From: Nocardioides sp.
GTDB lineage: Bacteria > Actinomycetota > Actinomycetes > Propionibacteriales > Nocardioidaceae
Reading direction: 5' to 3'
DNA length: 20,554 nucleotides
Assembly: GCA_003519585.1 (NCBI GenBank)
Contig: DOWL01000111.1
Location: 1-20,554, forward strand
Each line of letters begins with the position of its first letter. Within the stretch, counting starts at the first letter, position 1. The notes under the pieces were generated by a model. That model was not told the origin of the DNA, ran no database searches, and saw nothing but the letters and a program-made list of their open reading frames with translations. The position numbers were made by a program, and so were the translations under genes. Below, one piece after another: positions 5,827 through 14,289 of this stretch.

Positions 5827-8800
5827 TCACGGGGAGGCCGACGCCGAGGGACCCGACGGGGTGCCCGAGGACGGGGTCGCCGAGCCTCCCCCGCCGTCGA
5901 GGTTCAGTGCCTGGTTGACGTAGTCCTGGGCCTTCTTGATGTGGCTCTGGTACGCCGCCAGGTCGCCGGCGGACAGGGCCCGGTCAGCGGCCACGAACTC
6001 CTGCTGCGCCAGGGCGAGGTAGTCCTCGACCGTGGTCGGCGTACCGGTGGGCTGGTCGGTCGGCGAGCCCGATGGGGTCTCGCTCGGCTCGTCGGGAGGC
6101 GGCGTGGGCTCGTTGTCACCGCCGGTGTCGACGTCCTCCAGCGCGGAGCTGAGCGCGTCGGAGAGCGACGACCCGATGCCGACACTGCCCTGGTAGGAGA
6201 CGATCACGTTGCGCAGGATCGGGAAGTTCGCCTCGTTGGCCGTGGCCAGCCGGACGTAGACCGGCTCGACGTACATCAGCGCGTCGCCCACCGGGACGGT
6301 GAGCAGGTTGCCGTAGGTCACGCTGTTGCCCGAGCGGTTGAACTGAGCCAGCTCGTTGGACACCGTCGGGTCCGAGCGCATGGCGTTGGCGACCTGGCTC
6401 GGCCCCTGTTGCTGCTGGGCGTTGACGTCGATCACCCGGATCTGGCCATAGGTTTCCGAGTTGGCGTCGGAGTCCACCGAGACGTACGCCGCGAGGTTGG
6501 CGCGCTTGTAGGGCACGAACGTCGAGGTCATCGACCACACCTGGCCGGTCGGCCGGTCGGCCTCACTCGCGGGCAGGTCGCCATCGGCGACCAGGCCGGG
6601 AGGCTGGGTCACGAACATGCGGTACGGCGGCTGCAGGGACTTGCCGCCACTGACGTTCGGGTCCTCGGGGACCGCCCAGCGGTTGTTGTCCTGGAACCAC
6701 GCATTGGCGTCGGTGACGTGGTAGCGCGCGAACTGGTAGCGCTGCACCTTGAACATGTCCTCGGGGTAGCGCAGGTGGTCACGCAGCTCCGGGGGGATGT
6801 CGGCCTTCGGCTCGACCGTGCCGGGGAACGCCGCCGACCACGCCTTGAGGATCGGGTCCTGGTCGTCCCACGCGTAGAGGGTGACCGTGCCGTCGTACGC
6901 GTCGACCGTCGCCTTGACGGAGTTGCGCATGTAGTTGATCTCGTCGGTGGGCAGCGTCCGCAGCCCGGTGTCGTCCTGCAGGGTGTCGTCGGTCATCGTC
7001 TTGAACGACTCCCGTTCCGCCCCCGGGAACCGGTCGGTCGTGGTGTAGCCGTCGACGATCCACACGATCCGCTTGTTGACCACCGCCGGGTAGACGTCGT
7101 CGTCGAGGGTCAGCCAGGGCGCGACCTTCTGCACGCGGTCGGACGGGTCGCGGTTGTAGATGACCTGGGAGTTGTCGTTGACCCGGCCGGAGAGCAGGAA
7201 GTTCGTGCTGCCGAACTTGATGGCGTAGAGCAACTGACGGAACGTCGAGCCGACCGGGACGCCGCCCTTGCCGTCGTACGTCGTCGTCGGGTCGCTCGCC
7301 GACGGCTCGTCGGAGCCATCGGAGCCAGAGGTGGTCGAGGACGCCTTGGTGAGGTCGAGCTCGACGCTGTCGGAGTCGGGACTCGCCTTGCCGACCACGG
7401 AGTAGTCGGGGCTGTTCTCGCCGAAGTAGATCCGGGTCTCGTAAGGCCCGACCGACTGCGAGAGCGCGTCCTGGCCCGGCTGGTTGCCCTCGGCCCACTG
7501 CGTCTTGTCGGTGTCGCCCAGGCTCTGCGGCGCGTCGGTCTTGGAGCGCTGGTTGGCGAACGCCGCGATCAGGTCGTTGCCGTGGGTGTAGACGGTGTGC
7601 AGGTTGAGCCAGTTCTGGACGTCGCTGTTGAGCGCGCTCTGGTCCAGTTCGCGGGCGCCCAGCACCAGCGCGCGGTCGACGGGGTTCCCGTTGGCGTCGG
7701 GGATCTCGTAGTGGTCGACGTCGAGGACGTCGGCGACCGAGTAGTAGCCGCGCACCTGCTGGTTCTGCTGGAACGCCTGCCGGACCAGTTGCGGGTCGAC
7801 GAGCGGTATCGACGTCGTGGAAGGATCGTTGGCCGCATCGATCTGCTCGGCCGTGGCACCATCACTCGGCACCGTGTATTCAGCCACCGTGTCTATGTCG
7901 TAGGCAGCTCTGGTGGCCTCGATGTGTTTCTCGATGTACGGCGCCTCCTTGTCCGCCTCGCTCGGCTTGACCTGGAACTGCTGGACGATGCCCGGCCAGA
8001 TCAGCCCCAGCAGGATGGCGGACAAGACCAGCAGCGCCAGGCCCATCGAGGGCAGCAGCCAGGTGCGCCGCCAGACGTTGAGGAAGAACAGCACCGCGCA
8101 GATCAGCGCGATGCCCATGAGGATCGCCTTGGCCGGCAGTACGGCGTTGTCGTCGGTGTAGTTGATGCCGGTCAGCAGCGAGCCGGACTGGTTGGCGAGG
8201 TCGTAGCGGTCGAGCCAGTAGTCGAGGGCCTTGGCGAGCACGAAGACGCCGAGCAGCACCGAGAGCTGCGCCTGCGCGGCCCCGGAGAGCCGGTCGCCGG
8301 GAGTCTGGAGCCGAATGCCGCCGTAGAGGTAGTGGACGACGGCCGCCGCCAGCAGCGCGACCACCGTCATCGCCATCACGAAGTCGGTGACGAAGTGGTA
8401 CCAGGGCAGGTCGAAGACGAAGAAGCCGATGTCCTTGCCGAAGTACTCGTCCTTGCGCTCGAACGGGACGCCGTTGCGCCAGAGCAGGAAGGTCCGCCAC
8501 TCCCCCGAGGCCGAGGTCCCGGCGAAGATGCCGAGCAGCACCGAGATCCCGATCACCAGCCAGGTGCGGATCGGCGTGACCGCTTGGCGGTAGCGGTCGA
8601 GCCCACTCTGCTCGGGCGACTGCGGGTGGAACAGCGGTCGCAGCCGGAAGGCGATCACCATGTTCACGGCGACCACGGCGCCCATGAGGATGCCGAAGAC
8701 ACCGAACAGTCCGACCTTGGTCCAGAGCAGCCGGCTGTAGACCGAGCCGAAGCCGATGTCGCGGTACCACAGCACGTTGGTGTAGAAGTTCGCGAACGTC

Positions 8801-8919
8801 GTCAGCCCGAAGAAGGCGATCACCAGGATCACCGCGGTGATGACCAGTGCGCGAGAGCGCCGGGACGGCGGTCGCTCCGCGGTGGCCTCCCGCGGGTCGT
8901 CGTCGAACAGCTCGCTCAT
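5827..8919 (-). CDS. UPF0182 family large membrane protein
   Basis: A 1030-residue protein of the UPF0182 family (usual length about 900-1000). The N-terminal third has seven TM segments (about 25-47, 65-90, 117-136, 177-205, 215-236, 263-285, 290-313). A large region of about 600 residues follows, probably extracytoplasmic. The C-terminus carries a Pro/Ser/Thr-rich linker, a short helical segment (EDYLALAQQEFVAADRALSA) and a Gly/Ser/Pro tail. ATG 8919 overlaps the preceding stop (ATGA), with AGAGGA upstream. It is the last gene of a coupled minus-strand run with the PPA1309-like and PDZ-Lon genes, a conserved-looking arrangement that suggests an envelope role. The biochemical function of the family is unknown. 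Confidence 0.93.
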   Translation of the reverse strand: MSELFDDDPREATAERPPSRRSRALVITAVILVIAFFGLTTFANFYTNVLWYRDIGFGSVYSRLLWTKVGLFGVFGILMGAVVAVNMVIAFRLRPLFHPQSPEQSGLDRYRQAVTPIRTWLVIGISVLLGIFAGTSASGEWRTFLLWRNGVPFERKDEYFGKDIGFFVFDLPWYHFVTDFVMAMTVVALLAAAVVHYLYGGIRLQTPGDRLSGAAQAQLSVLLGVFVLAKALDYWLDRYDLANQSGSLLTGINYTDDNAVLPAKAILMGIALICAVLFFLNVWRRTWLLPSMGLALLVLSAILLGLIWPGIVQQFQVKPSEADKEAPYIEKHIEATRAAYDIDTVAEYTVPSDGATAEQIDAANDPSTTSIPLVDPQLVRQAFQQNQQVRGYYSVADVLDVDHYEIPDANGNPVDRALVLGARELDQSALNSDVQNWLNLHTVYTHGNDLIAAFANQRSKTDAPQSLGDTDKTQWAEGNQPGQDALSQSVGPYETRIYFGENSPDYSVVGKASPDSDSVELDLTKASSTTSGSDGSDEPSASDPTTTYDGKGGVPVGSTFRQLLYAIKFGSTNFLLSGRVNDNSQVIYNRDPSDRVQKVAPWLTLDDDVYPAVVNKRIVWIVDGYTTTDRFPGAERESFKTMTDDTLQDDTGLRTLPTDEINYMRNSVKATVDAYDGTVTLYAWDDQDPILKAWSAAFPGTVEPKADIPPELRDHLRYPEDMFKVQRYQFARYHVTDANAWFQDNNRWAVPEDPNVSGGKSLQPPYRMFVTQPPGLVADGDLPASEADRPTGQVWSMTSTFVPYKRANLAAYVSVDSDANSETYGQIRVIDVNAQQQQGPSQVANAMRSDPTVSNELAQFNRSGNSVTYGNLLTVPVGDALMYVEPVYVRLATANEANFPILRNVIVSYQGSVGIGSSLSDALSSALEDVDTGGDNEPTPPPDEPSETPSGSPTDQPTGTPTTVEDYLALAQQEFVAADRALSAGDLAAYQSHIKKAQDYVNQALNLDGGGGSATPSSGTPSGPSASASP

Positions 8920-9593
8920 CCTTGGTCTTCCTCTGCTGGGTCTACTGGGTCTGCTGGGTCTACGGGGTCTACGGGGTTTGCTGGTCCCGCTGATCTGCCC
9001 GCTGGTCCGTCCGGCGGTCCCTCTGGGGGTTCGTCGTCCACGGGTTCGAGAGTGGCGCCGAGCAGAGCGATCAGCTCGGGCACGAGATCCGTGCCACCGA
9101 CCACCGAGTGGTCGGCGTCATGAGCGCGCAGCCGCAGCGCACAGTACGACGACCCCTCGCGGGTCACGCCCACGACCATCCGGACCTCCTGCCGGTCCGG
9201 GTGCTCGGCGGCGTACGCCGCGGCCCGGGCCGGGTCGTCCGGGATGGCCTCGTCGGCGGTGGGCGGCAGCACGAGTCGCTCGACCACCGCAGCGCACCCA
9301 CTGACCTCGGGCCCCCACGCGATCGACGCGAGTGTGGACTCGAACCGCTCGGGCGGCAGTTGCTCCTGCTCGATCGGTGTCAACGACCCGGCGGACGAGC
9401 TGTCGTCGAGCCCCATCACCGACGCCAGCGCGGGCTCGCGGCGTACGAGCTCCGCGGTGTCGACGAGCGCGTAGAGCCGGCTCGGCTGATCCCATCCGCC
9501 GTCGGAGATGTGCGACTCGATCTCGAGGACCGCTGACGCCAGGGCAGGGTCGACCTCGGGGTCGAGGGTGGGCAGGCCGGTCGGGTCGTTCAT
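8916..9593 (-). CDS. PPA1309-like conserved protein
   Basis: A 225-residue soluble protein coupled on both sides by ATGA overlaps (start at 9593 in the end of the protease gene, stop inside the UPF0182 start). It resembles proteins named PPA1309 family in propionibacteria and Nocardioides; this is from memory. The first 180 residues look like a globular acidic domain with no catalytic motif I recognise (for example FESTLASIAWGPEVSGCAAV and VRMVVGVTREGSSYCALRLR). The last 45 residues are low-complexity, ending in repeated VDP units encoded by imperfect 9-bp DNA repeats (about 8935-8985). No signal peptide or TM segment is present. It may act with its neighbours at the membrane. Confidence 0.75.
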   Translation of the reverse strand: MNDPTGLPTLDPEVDPALASAVLEIESHISDGGWDQPSRLYALVDTAELVRREPALASVMGLDDSSSAGSLTPIEQEQLPPERFESTLASIAWGPEVSGCAAVVERLVLPPTADEAIPDDPARAAAYAAEHPDRQEVRMVVGVTREGSSYCALRLRAHDADHSVVGGTDLVPELIALLGATLEPVDDEPPEGPPDGPAGRSAGPANPVDPVDPADPVDPAEEDQG

Positions 9594-10684
9594 GGGCAGC
9601 TCGGCAGCTTCGCGTCGGGGTCGGCGGCCCAGGTCTCGACGGTCTTCAGCGCGTCGTCGAACGTGTCGACCCGGGCCAGTCGCATGTCGCCGTTGCGTGC
9701 CCCCTGGGCGTCCTCGCAGTTGTCGGCCGGCACCAGGAACAGCTCGGCGCCGTCGTCGCGGGCACCGGCGATCTTCTGCTGGATGCCGCCGATCGCGCCC
9801 ACCTTTCCGTCGGCGCTGATCTCGCCGGTCCCGGCGACCTTGCGGCCGTCGGTGAGCGAGCCGGGGGTGAGTGTGTCGTAGACGGCGAGCGAGAACATCA
9901 GCCCGGCACTCGGGCCACCGATCCTCGGGTCGATGGTGACCGAGACCGGGAACGGGAGCACGAATCCCTGGCCGAGCTGGATCCCGACCTGGGGCGCCCC
10001 CTCCAGCGTCTGACCGAACACGTCGGCGCTGGCGTTCTCGGGGGTCACCGGAACGTCGATCTCCTTCCCGTCTCGCAGCACCGTGAAGGTGATCGACTCA
10101 CCCGGCGGCGTGGCGCGGATCGCCGAACGCAGCTGGTCGGAGGCGGTGGCGATGTCGCTGGATAGCGGCTCACCATTGACCTTCTGGAAGATGTCGCGCA
10201 CCGCGAGCGCACCGTCAGCGGGCGAGTCGGGCTGGATCAGCAGCACCTCGAGCCCCGGGGTGACCGGGTAGCCGAGCGCGCCGAGCGCGACGGCGACCGC
10301 CGTGTCCTGGGAGGAGACCATCTGCACCTGACCCTCGTCCCGGACCTGGTCGGCGGTCTTGTCGTCGGGATAGACCGCCTCGCGGGGGTAGACCGCGTCG
10401 TTGCGGTCCAGCCAACCCCGCATCACCTGGAACAGGTTGAGCTCGCTGTCCTTCGGCGTGACCGAGACCGTGGTCATCCGCAACTGCCCGTCGTCACGGT
10501 AGGTCTTCTGCCCGGGCACCTGGATGATCTCCTTCCCATCCGGCGCGGAGAGCACGTCGATGGTCGGCCCCGGTGAGTAGAGGGTGTAAGGCAGCGGCTT
10601 GAGCAGGGCCACGACCGCCAACAAAGCAACCAGCGGCACCGCCACCAAGGCAGCGACCACACGCTGGTTGACACGGCCGCCCAT
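9590..10684 (-). CDS. YlbL-type PDZ and Lon-fold (S16) protease
   Basis: A 364-residue membrane-anchored serine protease-like protein. It has one N-terminal TM helix (about 8-28), the YlbL-like segment LPYTLYSPGPTIDVL (31-45), a PDZ domain (about 130-215; LEVLLIQPDSPADGALAVRD) and a C-terminal Lon proteolytic domain (240-350). The Ser-Lys dyad is visible as Ser259 in IGGPSAGL and Lys304 in GGIQQKIAGA. Length and order match the actinobacterial and Bacillus YlbL family. The start is uncertain: ATG 10684 has no clear ribosome binding site and GTG 10672 is an alternative. The stop overlaps the next start. It probably degrades or processes envelope substrates outside the cytoplasm; the substrate is not evident. 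Confidence 0.92.
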   Translation of the reverse strand: MGGRVNQRVVAALVAVPLVALLAVVALLKPLPYTLYSPGPTIDVLSAPDGKEIIQVPGQKTYRDDGQLRMTTVSVTPKDSELNLFQVMRGWLDRNDAVYPREAVYPDDKTADQVRDEGQVQMVSSQDTAVAVALGALGYPVTPGLEVLLIQPDSPADGALAVRDIFQKVNGEPLSSDIATASDQLRSAIRATPPGESITFTVLRDGKEIDVPVTPENASADVFGQTLEGAPQVGIQLGQGFVLPFPVSVTIDPRIGGPSAGLMFSLAVYDTLTPGSLTDGRKVAGTGEISADGKVGAIGGIQQKIAGARDDGAELFLVPADNCEDAQGARNGDMRLARVDTFDDALKTVETWAADPDAKLPSCP

Positions 10685-10728
10685 GGCGCAAACTGTGGCA
10701 GATCGGTGGTTGACGCACCGGTCTTGGG

Positions 10729-11016
10729 TCAGCTGGCCCGGCGGTGTGCGTCGGAGTCCGGCCCGGCTGCGGGTTGGGATAACGGCTGCGGCGGCGTACG
10801 GCGCAGCGCCACGCCGGTGGAACGCTCGCGGGGTCGGGGCAAGCGGACCGGACGCCGCCCGGCCTGCTCGGCGTCACGCTCGAGGGCCGCGCCGAGCCGG
10901 CGTACGGCCTCGTCGTGGTCGATCTCGCCGCGACCCTCACGCCCGACCCAGCCGACCCAGCCCATCGCCACGAGCGTGACGAGGATCGGGGGCACCAGCC
11001 AGAGCAGGATCTCCAC
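10729..11016 (-). CDS. Small single-TM protein upstream of PDZ protease
   Basis: A 95-residue protein starting with GTG at 11016. It has one TM helix at residues about 4-24 (LLWLVPPILVTLVAMGWVGW), then an acidic-basic segment (GEIDHDEAVRRLGAALERD) and a Pro/Arg-rich tail. The N-terminal part and its divergent placement from moaE look conserved in Nocardioides-type genomes, as far as I recall. It lies 44 bp upstream of the protease gene on the same strand, so it probably heads that transcript. Function unknown. Confidence 0.7.
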   Translation of the reverse strand: MEILLWLVPPILVTLVAMGWVGWVGREGRGEIDHDEAVRRLGAALERDAEQAGRRPVRLPRPRERSTGVALRRTPPQPLSQPAAGPDSDAHRRAS

Positions 11017-11046
11017 CGCTCGAGGGTACGTACTAACCTGCCCGCC

Positions 11047-11499
11047 ATGTCGGAGCCCACGCCCGCACGTCCGGGCCGGTCAGCGCTGCGGCTCGTCGAC
11101 CTGCGCGAGACCCCGCTCGACGTCGCCGAGGTGGTCGCCGCACTCGACGACGATTCCTCCGGCGGCCTCACCCTGTTCGTCGGGCGGGTCCGCGACCACG
11201 ACCACGGGAAAGGTGTCGTCGGCCTCGACTACTCCGCTCACCCGACAGCCAGGGACAAGTTGCACGAGGTGTGCGAGATGGTCGCCGCGGCGCACGACGT
11301 GCACGGGCTGGCGGCGGTGCATCGGGTCGGCTCGCTCGACATCGGCGACATCGCGGTCATCGTGGCGACGACGTCCGCTCACCGCGGCACCTCGTTCGAC
11401 GCATCCCGGCTGCTCATCGACACGCTCAAGGCCGAGGTGCCGATCTGGAAGCACCAACGGTTCGGCGACGGATCTGAGGAATGGGTGGGATCTCCCTGA
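11047..11499 (+). CDS. moaE: Molybdopterin synthase large subunit MoaE
   Basis: A 150-residue MoaE, the large subunit of molybdopterin synthase, which converts precursor Z to molybdopterin using sulfur from MoaD thiocarboxylate. Recognisable family segments are LTLFVGRVRDHDHGK (41-55), LDYSAHPTARDKL (60-72), VHRVGSLDIGDIAV (91-104) and LKAEVPIWKH (127-136). Lys128 and Lys135 match the spacing of the E. coli catalytic Lys119 and Lys126. No moaD, moaA or moaC is nearby. A TAACCT element at about 11034 lies close enough to ATG 11047 for a leaderless transcript. The region between moaE and the divergent small-TM gene is only 30 bp. Confidence 0.93.
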   Translation: MSEPTPARPGRSALRLVDLRETPLDVAEVVAALDDDSSGGLTLFVGRVRDHDHGKGVVGLDYSAHPTARDKLHEVCEMVAAAHDVHGLAAVHRVGSLDIGDIAVIVATTSAHRGTSFDASRLLIDTLKAEVPIWKHQRFGDGSEEWVGSP

Positions 11500-11562
11500 T
11501 CTCTCCCTGATCTCGGACCTGGCCACGGGTTCGGCAACCGCGAACGGCGTACGGTGGAGGGC

Positions 11563-12918
11563 ATGGCAGACGAGCCCGAGGAGCCCCAGAACCCGTTCAA
11601 GGGCACGCCGTTCGAGCAGTTCTTCGCCCAGGGACTGGGCGCGATGGGCGCGATGGGTGCCGGCGGACCGGGCGGCCAGGGCATGCCCGACCTCAGCCAG
11701 CTCTTCGGACAGCTCCAGTCGATGCTCCAGCCCTACGACGGGCCGCTCAACTGGGAGGTCGCGCTCGACCTGGCTCGCAAGACCGTCGCGCAGACCCCCG
11801 ACCCCACACCGTCGACGTCGCAGCAGAACGCCGTCGCCGACGCCGTCCAGCTCGCCGACCACTGGCTCGACGAGACCACGACATTTCCCTCGGGCGTCTC
11901 GACCGTGGCGGCGTGGAGCCGGGCCGAGTGGGTCGTGGCCACCACCGATGTGTGGAAGGTGCTGGTCGAGCCCGTCGCCCGCCAGTCGGTGGGCTCGCTC
12001 AGCGCGGCCCTGCCCGAGGACGCCCAGGCGCAGGCCGGCCCGATCCTCGGCATCCTCGGCCGCGCGATCGGCATGCTGCTGGCCAACCAGGTCGGCTCCG
12101 GGCTCGGCACGCTCGCAGGCGAGGTGCTCTCCGTCTCCGACATCGGCGTCCCGCTGGCACCGACCGGCAAAGCCGCACTCGTGCCCGCCAACGTCACCGC
12201 GTTCGCCGAGGGACTCGACGTCCCCGCCGAGGACGTGCTCCTCTACCTCGCCCTGCGCGAGGCTGCACATCAGCGGCTCTTCGCCGGCGTCCCCTGGCTG
12301 CGCGAACACCTGGTCGGTGCCGTCACGGCGTACGCCGAGGGCATCGAGGTCAACGTCGAAGGGATCCAGCAGCGGGTCGAGGAGCAGATGCGCGGCATCG
12401 ACCCGAGTGCGCTGGGCAACCCCGACGCGATGCAGCAGCTCCTCGAGGGTGGCATGTTCGAGCTGCCCGACTCCCCCGCTCAGAAGGCCGCGCTCGAGCG
12501 GCTCGAGGTCACCTTGGCCCTCGTCGAGGGCTGGGTCGACGAGGTCGTCGGCCAGGCCACCGAGGGCCGGATGCCGACCGCCGGCAAGCTGCAGGAGGCG
12601 GTCCGCCGCCGCCGCGCGGCCGGCGGCCCTGCCGAGCAGACCTTCGCGACGCTGGTCGGGCTGGAGCTGCGCCCGCGCCGGCTGCGCGACGCCTCCACAC
12701 TCTGGGGATCGCTACGCACCCGGCAGGGCATCGAGGCGCGCGATGGCGTGTGGATGCACCCCGACCTCCTGCCGACCGCCGCCGACCTCGACGACCCGCT
12801 GGGCTTCCGCGAGGACGCCACGGCACCCGAGGCGCTGAGTGAGGCCGACTTCGACGCCGAGCTGCGCAGGCTGCTCGACGGGCCGTCCGCGGACCCCTCC
12901 GCCGACCCCGAGGAGTGA
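11563..12918 (+). CDS. Zincin-like metalloprotease (DUF2342)
   Basis: A 451-residue protein of the actinobacterial DUF2342/Zincin_2 type, often annotated as zinc-dependent metalloprotease or putative hydrolase. ATG 11563 (MADEPEEPQNPF) is preceded by GGAGGG only two bases away; GTG 11554 in frame is an alternative. A Gly/Met-rich stretch occurs at about residues 25-45. The signature LREAAHQRLF (231-240) is followed by the family's PWLREHL; Glu233 and His236 fit the ExxH of a zincin, but the first histidine of a classic HExxH is Arg232. As I recall this is normal for one branch of the family, so true peptidase activity is not certain. The 3' end overlaps the NUDIX start (GTGA). Confidence 0.82.
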   Translation: MADEPEEPQNPFKGTPFEQFFAQGLGAMGAMGAGGPGGQGMPDLSQLFGQLQSMLQPYDGPLNWEVALDLARKTVAQTPDPTPSTSQQNAVADAVQLADHWLDETTTFPSGVSTVAAWSRAEWVVATTDVWKVLVEPVARQSVGSLSAALPEDAQAQAGPILGILGRAIGMLLANQVGSGLGTLAGEVLSVSDIGVPLAPTGKAALVPANVTAFAEGLDVPAEDVLLYLALREAAHQRLFAGVPWLREHLVGAVTAYAEGIEVNVEGIQQRVEEQMRGIDPSALGNPDAMQQLLEGGMFELPDSPAQKAALERLEVTLALVEGWVDEVVGQATEGRMPTAGKLQEAVRRRRAAGGPAEQTFATLVGLELRPRRLRDASTLWGSLRTRQGIEARDGVWMHPDLLPTAADLDDPLGFREDATAPEALSEADFDAELRRLLDGPSADPSADPEE

Positions 12919-13451
12919 CGCTCCGCGACTCCGCGCTGTTCACCCTGCGCGGCTGGACCGCGCGCGACGGCGACCAGGAGGCGCTGCGGTCTCGGTACGT
13001 CGCCCACCTCGAGGCGCACTCGGACGGGGTGTACCGGCAGTGCCGGCCCGATCACCTCACCGCCGGCGCGCTCGTGGTCTCGGCGGACTTCGACCGAGTG
13101 CTGCTGACCCTGCACGCCAAGGCCGGACGCTGGTTCCAGTTCGGTGGCCACTGCGAGCCGGGAGACCGATCGCTGGCCGACGCGGCCCTCCGTGAAGCGG
13201 TCGAGGAGTCGGGCGTGTCGGGGCTGCTGCTCGACCCCGAACCGGTGCACCTCGACGAGCATCCGGTCACCTTCTGCGGCGAGCCCGGTCTCGTGCACCA
13301 CCTCGACGTGCGGTTCGTCGCCGTCGCACCACCGGACGCCGTACCGGTGGCCAGCGAGGAGTCGACCGACGTCCGCTGGTGGCCAGTGGCCGGGCTACCC
13401 GAGCCGGACACCGGCCTCGTCCACCGGGCCTTGGAGCGGCTGCGCGGCTGA
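12915..13451 (+). CDS. NUDIX hydrolase
   Basis: A 178-residue NUDIX protein starting at GTG 12915, overlapping the metalloprotease stop by four bases. The NUDIX box (about 78-101) reads GHCEPGDRSLADAALREAVE followed by ESGV: the REUxEExG core is intact, GD replaces the usual GE, and there is one extra residue before RE, as in a common actinobacterial subfamily. Metal-binding glutamates are present, so it should be active on a nucleoside diphosphate-linked or related substrate; the substrate cannot be told from sequence. Its 3' end overlaps the EamA remnant on the other strand. Confidence 0.9.
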   Translation: MTLRDSALFTLRGWTARDGDQEALRSRYVAHLEAHSDGVYRQCRPDHLTAGALVVSADFDRVLLTLHAKAGRWFQFGGHCEPGDRSLADAALREAVEESGVSGLLLDPEPVHLDEHPVTFCGEPGLVHHLDVRFVAVAPPDAVPVASEESTDVRWWPVAGLPEPDTGLVHRALERLRG

Positions 13452-13661
13452 CTGCTGCGGCTGGGGCGGCTGGGGCGGCTGGGACGGCCGCAGCGTCACG
13501 AGGACGCCGACGACGAGCAGCAGACCGCCCACGGACTCGGCGGCGTTGGGTCGCTGGCCGTGGAGCAGCCATGCGGATGCCATCGCGACCTCCGGCGCGA
13601 GCAGGACCCACGGCGTGACCGATGACGACGGGTTGCGCGCCTGGCGGCGTTCGCAGAACAC
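13395..13661 (-). pseudogene. EamA/DMT transporter C-terminal remnant
   Basis: The minus-strand frame contains two adjacent helices, VTPWVLLAPEVAMASAWLLH and ESVGGLLLVVGVLVTLR, with GQRPNAA between. This is the pattern of the last two TM segments of EamA-family metabolite exporters. The eight or so upstream TM segments are missing, because the YgjP-like gene begins its 3' end at 13691. A Pro/Gln-rich tail encoded by 9-bp GGGGCGGCT-like repeats overlaps the NUDIX gene end. It is best read as a truncated relic, probably not expressed. Confidence 0.6.
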
Positions 13662-13690
13662 GCGGCGGCGGTCGGAGCAGCCAGACGACG

Positions 13691-14224
13691 TCAGTGACCT
13701 GGCGGCGGGTCGACCTTGGCCGCGGCGGACCAGCCGAGGAGGTAGCCCTTGGCGCGTTCGGCCTGCGGGTAGCGGTCGACCCAGCCCCAGAACGCCGCGT
13801 CGTGGCCGGGCTCGATCAGGTGGGACAGCTCGTGGACCAGCACGTAGTCGATCACCCAGGTAGGCATCCCCTGCAGGCGCTCAGAGAGCCGGATGGTCCG
13901 GTCGCCGGGGGTGCACGAACCCCAGCGTTGCTTCTGGTTGGACACCCAGCGGACCGAACCGGGCACCGCCAGTCCGCCGAGGTAGCGGTCGTTGAGGGTG
14001 AGGGCGCGATCCATCAGTTCGGCATCCGAGAGCGGGGTCACCTGCTCGGACTTCTGGACCCGGGCGACCATCGCCTCGACCCACTCGGCCTCCTGCTTGC
14101 GGCTCATGTACGCGGGGATCAGGACCACGATCTTCTCGCCGTCGCGGTAGGCCGAGACCGTGCGGCGGCGCCGCTTGCTGCGGCGCACCTCGACGTGCGG
14201 CTCCCCCTCGGACATCACCGCCAT
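13691..14224 (-). CDS. YgjP-like (SprT-fold) metallopeptidase, DUF45
   Basis: A 177-residue protein of the YgjP/DUF45 M48-like family. The zinc site is visible: His131-Glu132-Leu-Ser-His135 (HELSH) and, after IEPG, His141 in GHDAAFWGWV as the third ligand. An Arg/Lys-rich strand near the N-terminus (RRSKRRRRTVSAYRDGEKIV) and the WGSCTPGDRTIRL motif (101-113) are also typical. The start is ATG 14224 or ATG 14215; neither has a strong ribosome binding site. The gene stands alone between the PHP gene and the EamA remnant. The family is predicted to cleave proteins, but its targets are poorly known. Confidence 0.9.
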   Translation of the reverse strand: MAVMSEGEPHVEVRRSKRRRRTVSAYRDGEKIVVLIPAYMSRKQEAEWVEAMVARVQKSEQVTPLSDAELMDRALTLNDRYLGGLAVPGSVRWVSNQKQRWGSCTPGDRTIRLSERLQGMPTWVIDYVLVHELSHLIEPGHDAAFWGWVDRYPQAERAKGYLLGWSAAAKVDPPPGH

Positions 14225-14289
14225 GCCGGGAATCTAGCGCTCCGTCATCTCAGGATCTGGGATCTTGTGAGCTCATTTACTCGTCCGGG

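Noticed and set aside
5788..9123. 1111-codon open frame on the plus strand
   Set aside because: It is the mirror of the UPF0182 gene. The translation is Arg/Gly/Val/Asp-rich with no domain, while the opposite strand encodes a clear membrane protein.
10706..12838. 710-codon plus-strand open frame
   Set aside because: It is a shadow of moaE and the metalloprotease in another frame, almost entirely Arg, Ser and Pro.
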